Assembly: GCA_030647855.1 (NCBI GenBank)
Contig: JAUSIJ010000031.1
Coordinates: forward strand, 1 to 7,154
From: a bacterium
GTDB lineage: Bacteria > Patescibacteriota > Minisyncoccia > Phycocordibacterales > JAUSIJ01
Length of the DNA: 7,154 nt
Direction: 5' to 3'
The translations under genes and the position numbers were made by a program. The notes beneath the pieces are model-generated. The model ran no database searches. It had not been told where the DNA came from and saw nothing but the letters and a program-made list of their open reading frames with translations. Positions within the stretch are counted from its first letter, which is position 1; each line of letters opens with the position of its first letter. This document shows, piece by piece, positions 1 through 3,577 of the stretch.

Positions 1-22
1 AACCGCCCTTTCGGACGGTTTT
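1..22 (-). terminator. Probable intrinsic terminator hairpin downstream of tRNA-Asn
   Basis: Bases 1-8 and 13-20 form an 8-bp hairpin. On the plus strand one pair is a C/A mismatch. On the minus strand it becomes a U-G wobble and the loop becomes GAAA, a stable GNRA tetraloop, so the hairpin is better as minus-strand RNA. It begins 14 nt past the 3' end of the minus-strand tRNA. The T-tract expected after a minus-strand terminator would lie left of base 1, outside the window, so the call is incomplete. Four T's follow on the plus side, so it may also work in that direction. Confidence 0.5.
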
Positions 23-33
23 CATATTGGGTG

Positions 34-105
34 CTCCCCGGGTAGGATTCGAACCTACGACCAATCGCTTAACAGGCGATCGCTCTACCACTGAGCTACC
101 GGGGA
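34..105 (-). tRNA. tRNA-Asn (anticodon GTT)
   Basis: A complete cloverleaf can be read on the minus strand. The acceptor arm TCCCCGG pairs with CCGGGGA. The D arm GCTC...GAGC, the anticodon stem ATCGC/GCGAT with loop CTGTTAA (anticodon GTT at positions 34-36) and the T arm GTAGG-TTCGAAT-CCTAC are all intact. The discriminator base is G, as usual for bacterial tRNA-Asn. The 3' CCA is not encoded (the next bases are CAC), so a CCA-adding enzyme must supply it. The 5' ten nucleotides are shared with the end of the upstream GIY-YIG gene. No separate promoter is obvious, so the tRNA may be cut by RNase P out of a joint transcript (inference). Confidence 0.97.
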
Positions 106-347
106 ATAATATTCAATTTCTTAATAAACCTTCGTCCAGCCGCACTTTTGAGATATCTCTCCCTTTTTCGTGCATCCTCAATGTTACCAAACTCTTCTGT
201 ATATACTAGCATCCAAGGTAGATACCGCTTCGTATATGTACTTTTACCAGAATTATGCTCTGTAATCCGCTGCTGTATATTAGCGGTACTACCAACATAA
301 GTTCTTGGATGATTTATGCTTTTGAGGATGTAGATAAAGGCTCCCAT
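96..347 (-). CDS. Small GIY-YIG domain protein (COG2827 / YhbQ-like)
   Basis: Predicted 83-residue single-domain GIY-YIG nuclease-fold protein. The first strand FIYILKS (residues 4-10) stands for the GIY element and TYVGST (16-21) for the YIG element. An arginine follows at 27 in RITEH, and the conserved glutamate lies in KRERYLK (E63). Together these are the usual catalytic set of the family. The length matches stand-alone UvrC-N-like proteins, which are common in CPR and Bacteroidetes genomes; their cellular role is poorly defined and cleavage is inferred from the fold only. I chose the ATG at 347; a TTG lies one codon upstream. No Shine-Dalgarno sequence is visible. The last codons ATT-CCC-CGG-TAG run into the tRNA-Asn 5' end, and the stop codon is formed by tRNA bases U8-A9-G10. 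Partial copies of the tRNA 5' end bracket the gene, which hints at insertion next to the tRNA. Confidence 0.85.
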   Translation of the reverse strand: MGAFIYILKSINHPRTYVGSTANIQQRITEHNSGKSTYTKRYLPWMLVYTEEFGNIEDARKRERYLKSAAGRRFIKKLNIIPR

Positions 348-353
348 CAAGTG

Positions 354-409
354 CTGAGCTACCCGCCTCGACTCGCGAGACGAGTCGAGGCGGGCCGGGC
401 CGGGGAATA
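354..409 (-). repeat. Broken second copy of the tRNA-Asn 5' end
   Basis: The plus-strand string CTGAGCTACC at 354-363 is identical to tRNA-Asn bases 91-100, and CCGGGGAATA at 400-409 is identical to 99-108. Between them lie 36 nt holding a large palindrome. With the insert removed, about 18 contiguous bases of the tRNA 5' end and its leader are restored, in the same orientation as the real tRNA and about 260 bp from it. The fragment therefore forms a direct repeat on the far side of the GIY-YIG gene. No anticodon or T arm follows, so it is not a functional tRNA. It may be left over from a tandem duplication or mark the edge of an insertion. Confidence 0.6.
362..394. repeat. GC-rich 14-bp-stem palindrome
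   Basis: CCCGCCTCGACTCG (362-375) is the exact reverse complement of CGAGTCGAGGCGGG (381-394), with the 5-nt loop CGAGA. The stem is perfect and very stable on both strands, and it interrupts the tRNA-5'-end fragment. No T-tract follows on either side, so it is not a standard terminator. A related sequence, CCCGCCTTGACTCG, recurs at 6338-6351 inside another repeat. It therefore looks like a small REP-like element that inserts into structured DNA (inference). Confidence 0.75.
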
Positions 410-575
410 TTGTTTATTACGACACAAGTCGCAATCAGACGTTTCGTATCATAACAAAAAATATACTGCTATGCCAATGAATTTTTGGCAAACCCACCAG
501 CGGCCGAGTACCCCAGGCTCTTGGTGTATCGTGCTACCATAAATTAATAGGGAACTCATTATTTCTCGACATATT

Positions 576-794
576 ATGTATATTCGCGTTACCGTTACGG
601 CAAATGCCAAGAAAGAAACGCTCGCGGTAGCGGGAGAAAATCACTTTAAAATTTCGGTCAAGGAGAAGGCGGCGAGGAATATGGCTAACAATCGAATTAG
701 AGAAATTTTTGCTCGGCATTTCAAAGTGCCGATCGGAAAAGTTCGCATCATTAGCGGTTACCACTCGCCGGTCAAATTGCTCGCTATCGGATAA
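576..794 (+). CDS. DUF167 family protein (YggU / UPF0235)
   Basis: A 72-residue protein with the full DUF167 pattern: an N-terminal strand IRVTVTANAKKE (3-14), then FKISVKEKAARNMANNR (24-40), which corresponds to the family's L.I.VKAPP..GKAN motif, a helix IREIFARHF, and the closing VRIISGYHSPVKLLAI (56-71), which corresponds to V.I..G..SR.K...I. The family fold is known from structures, but no biochemical role is settled. The usual SR after the glycine is SP here, and the GKAN glycine-lysine is NM, so this is a divergent member. The start is the ATG at 576, with no Shine-Dalgarno sequence upstream. The gene lies 48 nt before hpf on the same strand and could be co-transcribed with it. Confidence 0.85.
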   Translation: MYIRVTVTANAKKETLAVAGENHFKISVKEKAARNMANNRIREIFARHFKVPIGKVRIISGYHSPVKLLAIG

Positions 795-842
795 AGGCTT
801 TTGGGTTATACTGAATATAAAGACTAACAATCAATCATACTT

Positions 843-1217
843 ATGGCTATTACAGTACGAGTTCAGGGAGCCAATATGGAAATTACTCCTTCCATTTATA
901 ACTATGTAGTGAAAAAGATAGAAATGCTCGATAAATATGTCAATCCGGAAGACACGAGCGCTCTCTGCGACGTCGAGATTGGCAAAACGACGGCACACCA
1001 CCGATCAGGCGATATTTTCAAAGCAGAATTTAATCTCCATATTGCTCACAAATACTTCTATACGGTGGCGGAAAAAGAAGATCTTTATGCCGCTATCGAC
1101 GAGGTCAAGGATGAAATGGCGGAAATTCTCACACACGAAAAAGACAAGCGTATCTCGCTATTGAAGCGCGGGGGGCGGAAAGTCAAACGGATACTGCGTG
1201 GCTGGTATCGCAAGTAG
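843..1217 (+). CDS. hpf: Ribosome hibernation-promoting factor (HPF/RaiA, S30AE family)
   Basis: A 124-residue protein with the S30AE domain over nearly its whole length. ITVRVQGANMEITPSIYNYV (3-22) is the first strand and helix. DVEIGKTTAHHRSGDIFKAE (43-62) gives the second and third strands with the usual histidine-rich loop, and LYAAIDEVKDEM (81-92) is the family's DLYaAID helix. The family binds the 30S decoding centre in stationary phase, blocks translation and protects idle ribosomes. The protein is the short type: it has no C-terminal dimerisation domain, only a lysine/arginine-rich tail (RGGRKVKRILRGWYRK) that could touch rRNA. It follows the DUF167 gene. The leader is A/T-rich with no Shine-Dalgarno sequence. 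Structured repeats begin 8 nt after its stop codon. Confidence 0.93.
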   Translation: MAITVRVQGANMEITPSIYNYVVKKIEMLDKYVNPEDTSALCDVEIGKTTAHHRSGDIFKAEFNLHIAHKYFYTVAEKEDLYAAIDEVKDEMAEILTHEKDKRISLLKRGGRKVKRILRGWYRK

Positions 1218-1250
1218 AGACGCTCGGCATTTATTTCCAAGAGGTCGCTT

Positions 1251-1375
1251 GGAGATCATTTTTGAAAGCACACGTAAAATTCTGCCCGCTTCGCCAAGCT
1301 CCAGCGAGGCGAGCTGAATTTTCTACTCTGCTCGGCGCCGTCGCGCCTGCGCAAGGCTTTCAAAAAAGATACTCC
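1251..1375 (-). repeat. Structured repeat, copy C (possible minus-strand RNA)
   Basis: The outer arms 1251-1269 and 1356-1375 pair as 4+3+11 bp, with one A/A mismatch and one bulged A. Inside, AAAATTC (1276-1282) pairs with GAATTTT (1316-1322), and within that GCT-CGCC (1288-1295) pairs with GGCGAGC (1308-1314). The latter closes a loop ending in CCAGCGA (1301-1307), the same loop found in copies A and B. GGCGC-CGTC-GCGCC (1334-1347) takes the place of their second stem. Stem sequences differ from the other copies while pairing is kept. It sits between convergent hpf and fmt with no downstream minus-strand gene, so here it cannot be a normal leader. Confidence 0.6.
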
Positions 1376-1545
1376 TCGCTTGATGTTGGAAACAAATACC
1401 TCGCTTGATTGGAATGAGCAAGCCCTCCCTGCCTGCCGGCAGGCAATGTTTTGCAAAAGTAGCGCCTCGCTAAGTTGTAAAGGAAAGTCAACAAGCCCTC
1501 GCTTAGGCGGAAGCCCTTGGAAACAAATACCGCGCTTTGTTGGAA
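1374..1545 (-). repeat. Tandem array of element-end repeats (CCTCGCTTGATTGGAA family)
   Basis: A 16-nt motif near CCTCGCTTGATTGGAA starts at 1374, 1399, 1465, 1497 and 1530, and a truncated CCTC start lies at 1424, where a palindrome breaks the unit. Spacings are 25, 25, 41 (with an insertion of about 17 nt), 32 and 33 nt. Each unit is preceded by an A-rich string such as TTGGAAACAAATA, which resembles the right outer arm of the structured repeat. The units therefore look like repeated copies of that element's end. The same motif occurs once or twice beside the other copies (3078, 3130, 6385). The spacing is irregular and the spacers are related to one another, so this is not a CRISPR array. 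Confidence 0.65.
1430..1445. repeat. Perfect 16-bp palindrome TGCCTGCCGGCAGGCA
   Basis: The sequence equals its own reverse complement. It interrupts a unit of the tandem array: CCTC precedes it and ATGTTTTGCAAAA follows it, so removing it approximately restores a unit. From general knowledge, similar CTGCCTGCCGGCAGGCAG-type palindromes are common between Parcubacteria genes; I cannot check the copy number here. Confidence 0.75.
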
Positions 1546-1563
1546 TATGAACCCAAAAAATAT

Positions 1564-2415
1564 TTAGAGGCCGCGCAGAAATTCCTCGTAGGTCATTTCT
1601 CGTTTTCCTTCGGGAATAACTTTTTTTATCTTTAGTGCTCCGTCTTCGAGGCTCGCCTCGGTAATCGTAACGCGTATCCTCTTGCCTTTACGGTCTGCAA
1701 AAAAATACGCGTTGGGCCAGCCGCCGTAGGCCATGATCTTTCGGTAGTTAAGGTATGGATCATCATTAAGATTGATCTCGGCATCTTCTTTTTCGATTTT
1801 TTTTGTGTACGTTGCGTCTCTCTCGTCTTGTGGTAGGGCTTTGACGGCACCTTCGAGCCATTCGGGCAAAATATCGGCAAGGAGGCTCGCTCCCACTTTT
1901 GCCAATAATTCCTCAAGCTTCTCATGGTTCGTTGGCCAGTCGGCCACCTCAACTTTTTTTTGGGAAACAATCGGCCCGTGATCCATCTTTTCATCAATCT
2001 CGATGATTGTTACGCCGGTTTCTTTTTCATCCGCAAGAATAGCGGTTTGTACGGGAGATGGGCCACGTAGCTTCGGCAAAAGCGAGGGATGAATATTGAG
2101 CGTTTTTCGCCGAGGCAGATCGATAATTTCACGAGGGATTATTTTGCCATAGGAAGCAACGATAAATAGGTCGTAGTTTTCTTCCGCAAGCTTTCGGGTG
2201 AACGGCTCGTCTTTAAGATTTTCCGGTTGCAACACTGGGATGCTCATCTTGTCTGCCCAGAGCTTGACCGGCGGGGGAGTGAGCGCCAAATTCCGTCCTT
2301 TGGGCATGTCCTTAGTTGTAATGATAAGCGCAGCCACAATACCTCGTGCTTTGAGAGTTTCGAGCACCGTCACTGCAAATGAAGAGGTTCCAAAAAATAC
2401 AATTTTTGCGTTCAT
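1564..2415 (-). CDS. fmt: Methionyl-tRNA formyltransferase
   Basis: A 283-residue enzyme that transfers a formyl group from 10-formyl-tetrahydrofolate to initiator Met-tRNA in the cytoplasm. The N-terminal Rossmann-like start KIVFFGTSSFA (4-14) is followed by the family signature LNIHPSLLPKLRGPSPVQ (106-123), which holds catalytic N107 and H109. The third catalytic residue is D145, in TGVTIIEIDEKMDHG. The C-terminal OB-like domain is marked by IMAYGGWPNAYFF (227-239), matching the family's R.f.PwPgayf. It is about 30 residues shorter than the E. coli enzyme, mainly at the C-terminus. The ATG lies one base after the def stop codon, so the two are probably translationally coupled. Def removes the group that Fmt adds, and the pair is commonly linked. 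No clear terminator follows; the transcript would run into the repeats of locus C. Confidence 0.96.
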   Translation of the reverse strand: MNAKIVFFGTSSFAVTVLETLKARGIVAALIITTKDMPKGRNLALTPPPVKLWADKMSIPVLQPENLKDEPFTRKLAEENYDLFIVASYGKIIPREIIDLPRRKTLNIHPSLLPKLRGPSPVQTAILADEKETGVTIIEIDEKMDHGPIVSQKKVEVADWPTNHEKLEELLAKVGASLLADILPEWLEGAVKALPQDERDATYTKKIEKEDAEINLNDDPYLNYRKIMAYGGWPNAYFFADRKGKRIRVTITEASLEDGALKIKKVIPEGKREMTYEEFLRGL

Positions 2416-2416
2416 G

Positions 2417-2929
2417 TTAGGCTTCTTCGGGGAGAATCTCTTTAACGCCGGTTGCTTTGTCCGTAAATAAAATACCGTTCAGGTGATCCATTTCATGTTG
2501 GAAAATCTGTGCCAGGAGACTGCTGCCGCCCCGCAGAAAGAGCTTTCCTTTTTCATTGTACGCTCGGACAGAGGCTTTCTTGTGCCGCTTTACCTTGCCG
2601 TAGTAGTGACGAACGCTAAGACAGCCTTCCTCGAGCGTCTCTTTTTCCTTTGACAGTTTTGTAAATTCTGGATTGATGAAAACCATGTCCGGCATTTTCT
2701 CGTCTTGCTCGTTTTTCATAAGCGAGAAAACTTTGCCGGACACGACAAAAATTCGGAAAGGTTCTCCGATCTGCGGCGCGGCCAGGGCAACGCCGTCCTC
2801 TTCGCGTGCGAGGATTTTTTTCATCTTATCTACCAATCGCCGTATCTTGGGAGTCGTAATCTCTTCAGGCGATACGCTTTTGGCAATGCCGCGAAGAGCC
2901 GCATGCTCTTTTTGGAGAATTTCGTTCAT
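2417..2929 (-). CDS. def: Peptide deformylase
   Basis: A 170-residue metallohydrolase that removes the N-formyl group from new proteins at the ribosome exit. All three family motifs are present: GVALAAPQIG (46-55), EGCLS (101-105) with the metal-binding cysteine C103, and HEMDH (145-149) with the two metal-binding histidines and the catalytic glutamate. The open frame extends upstream to about 3016, but that part runs through a promoter and a structured repeat. I chose the ATG at 2929 because a TATAAT ends 9 nt before it, it gives the normal family length, and the family begins close to this point. An ATG at 2938 touches the -10 box and could not be transcribed from that promoter. The predicted mRNA is nearly leaderless. 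The gene is coupled to fmt. Confidence 0.95.
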   Translation of the reverse strand: MNEILQKEHAALRGIAKSVSPEEITTPKIRRLVDKMKKILAREEDGVALAAPQIGEPFRIFVVSGKVFSLMKNEQDEKMPDMVFINPEFTKLSKEKETLEEGCLSVRHYYGKVKRHKKASVRAYNEKGKLFLRGGSSLLAQIFQHEMDHLNGILFTDKATGVKEILPEEA

Positions 2930-2938
2930 TATCGTCAT

Positions 2939-2967
2939 ATTATAGGGCGCTTGGCACTTACTTCCAA
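2939..2967 (-). promoter_or_regulatory. Sigma70-type promoter of def-fmt, overlapping a structured repeat
   Basis: On the minus strand TTGGAA (2967-2962) and TATAAT (2944-2939) are separated by 17 nt, a near-consensus promoter. The -35 lies inside the 3' outer arm of repeat copy A, while the -10 lies just outside it. The expected transcription start, about 2932, falls 0-4 nt before the chosen def ATG at 2929. The promoter lies after the terminator at 3181-3204, so def-fmt would be expressed independently of priA. Confidence 0.75.
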
Positions 2968-3079
2968 GAGCACGCGTCAATTTTTCCAGCGACAAAATTG
3001 CGCTCACTCTCGCCAAAGTCTCCGTCCAGGGGCGGAACCATGCGACTTTGGCTCCGAGAGTCTCTTGAAAGTAAATGCC
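2953..3079 (-). repeat. Structured repeat, copy A (possible minus-strand RNA)
   Basis: The outer arms 2953-2970 and 3062-3079 pair along 18 positions. The only two mismatches (C2957/A3075 and C2964/A3068) become G-U on the minus strand. Inside are a hairpin CAATTTT/AAAATTG (2978-2984/2994-3000), lengthened by GCG/CGC, with loop motif CCAGCGA (2986-2992); a stem CTCTCG/CGAGAG (3007-3012/3055-3060); and, stacked on it, CCAAAGTC/GACTTTGG (3013-3020/3044-3051). Copy B has the same layout with CCAAAGCT/AGCTTTGG, a two-pair compensatory change. The element sits between the small membrane-protein gene and def. Its minus-strand 3' arm provides the def -35 box. Confidence 0.7.
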
Positions 3080-3111
3080 TCGCTAGGGCGGTAAGCCAAT
3101 CGCGCTCACTA

Positions 3112-3140
3112 GTCTTTTCAAAGGAAAATCCTCGCTAAGT
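3112..3140 (-). repeat. Truncated element end next to copy A
   Basis: On the minus strand this reads ACTTAGCGAGG followed by ATTTTCCTTTGAAAAGAC. It aligns with the 5' border and 5' outer arm of copy A (CTAGCGAGG, then CATTTACTTTCAAGAGAC). No matching 3' arm is present, so it looks like the 5' end of an element that has lost the rest, in tandem with the intact copy. Locus C shows the same pattern. Confidence 0.5.
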
Positions 3141-3180
3141 TGGGAGAACACAATGAAAAGCACTGCTCACTAACACTAAC

Positions 3181-3204
3181 AAAAAGGACCTCATTGCGAG
3201 GTCC
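3181..3204 (-). terminator. Rho-independent terminator
   Basis: On the minus strand a perfect 7-bp hairpin GGACCTC-GCAAT-GAGGTCC is followed at once by five T's (3185-3181). It ends the transcript carrying the small membrane-protein gene, and any priA readthrough, before the repeat and the def promoter. The stop codon of the small gene (TGA, 3193-3191) lies inside the hairpin, across the loop and 3' arm. Confidence 0.85.
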
Positions 3205-3406
3205 ATGAAATGATGAGCCAGCAGAGAAAAAAGATCACGACCACGATTACGCTTACCCACGTCCATATTGTTTTCGACTGCTTCTTTCCCATTACGCACG
3301 TTCCATTTCTTCTCCTCCGGTTTTGCGCTTGCTGCTCCATCCGTGCCAGCTCTTGGCCGATCGCGATGAAACTTCTTCGTCCGTGTAGAAGTGGCGAGTT
3401 TCGCAC
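3191..3406 (-). CDS. Small single-pass membrane protein, unknown function
   Basis: A 71-residue ORF with a GTG start. A good Shine-Dalgarno AAGGAG (3418-3413) lies 6 nt upstream. The N-terminal half is charged, with a short helical stretch (FIAIGQELARMEQQAQNRRRR, about residues 13-33). The C-terminal half is a clear membrane segment, about residues 47-68 (TIWTWVSVIVVVIFFLCWLI), with basic residues before it, so the N-terminus should face the cytoplasm. I recognise no family. An internal ATG at 3292 would give a 33-residue form holding only the basic stub and membrane helix. A GGAGGAG lies 22 nt before that ATG, and a different frame ends in TAATG across it, so re-initiation there is possible. 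The stop lies within the terminator hairpin. Confidence 0.55.
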   Translation of the reverse strand: MRNSPLLHGRRSFIAIGQELARMEQQAQNRRRRNGTCVMGKKQSKTIWTWVSVIVVVIFFLCWLIISWTSQ

Positions 3407-3436
3407 GTGAGGCTCCTTTGTTCTCGAAAGAGATTA

Positions 3437-3523
3437 CTATATCTCCAATAGCTCGTCAACCCTCCGACCGCGCTTAGGATTGGCATTGAGAAAGAGTGGA
3501 CAGCTATGCATTGCGTCATTCAT
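3437..3523 (-). CDS. Possible 28-residue leader ORF
   Basis: An ATG at 3523 opens a 28-codon frame (MNDAMHSCPL...VDELLEI) that ends in TAG-TAA. A GGAG (3533-3530) lies 6 nt upstream, and a promoter-like TATAAT lies about 26 nt before the ATG. The following 71-residue ORF is in the same frame and starts 30 nt later with its own Shine-Dalgarno. I recognise no family. A competing frame from the ATG at 3519 stays open for 75 residues, so which frame is used is uncertain. Confidence 0.3.
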   Translation of the reverse strand: MNDAMHSCPLFLNANPKRGRRVDELLEI

Positions 3524-3548
3524 CGCAAGCTCCAGTTTTTCTTATTCA

Positions 3549-3577
3549 ATTATATGAGGAGCGGAGACTAGAGTAAA
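3549..3577 (-). promoter_or_regulatory. Possible promoter for the small ORFs after priA
   Basis: On the minus strand TTTACT (3577-3572) and a perfect TATAAT (3554-3549) are 17 nt apart. The -35 matches four of six consensus bases and overlaps the last codons of priA. A start near 3542 would leave about 19 nt before the first small ORF. A strong terminator follows the small genes, which fits a short independent transcript. Confidence 0.45.

Larger units (their letters stand above)
1226..1531 (-). repeat. Outer stem enclosing a nested, decayed copy of the structured repeat (locus C)
   Basis: GGCATTTATTTCCAAG at 1226-1241 pairs over 16 positions with CTTGGAAACAAATACC at 1516-1531. The two plus-strand mismatches (C1228/A1529 and A1233/C1524) both become G-U pairs on the minus strand. 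The left arm closely resembles the left arm of copy A at 2953-2970. It is flanked by CGCTC and GCGCT, degenerate forms of the CGCTT that borders every copy. The stem encloses a second complete copy and a tandem array of element ends. An alternative partner for the left arm is 1387-1400, which carries the same TTGGAAACAAATACC string. Confidence 0.55.

Noticed and set aside
473..491. The hairpin TGCCAA/TTGGCA as a terminator
   Set aside because: The stem is only 6 bp and no T-tract follows directly on either strand.
255..542. A 95-codon plus-strand frame over the GIY-YIG gene and the palindrome
   Set aside because: It is antisense to the GIY-YIG domain, and its middle translates the palindrome and the tRNA fragment.
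534..830. A 98-codon minus-strand frame opposite the DUF167 gene
   Set aside because: It is antisense to a clear DUF167 gene and shows no domain of its own.
1256..1456. A 66-codon minus-strand frame in the hpf-fmt gap
   Set aside because: It translates the structured repeat and the tandem array, with no start signal or protein-like character.
1374..1545. A CRISPR array
   Set aside because: Units are 25-33 nt apart with variable motif sequence, the spacers resemble one another, and there are no cas genes. The units match the ends of the nearby repeat.
2930..3016. An upstream extension of def to about 3016
   Set aside because: The extension translates the structured repeat and the def promoter. 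The extra residues have no family match, and the promoter would start transcription after them.
2953..3145. Integron attC sites
   Set aside because: The outer stems are palindromic and tandem, but the RYYYAAC/GTTRRRY core sites are not found, there is no integrase gene in the window, and the multi-hairpin layout differs from attC.
3292..3519. A 75-codon minus-strand frame ending MERA
   Set aside because: It overlaps the membrane-protein ORF, which has a better Shine-Dalgarno and a clear membrane helix. I kept it only as a possible coupling frame in the findings.
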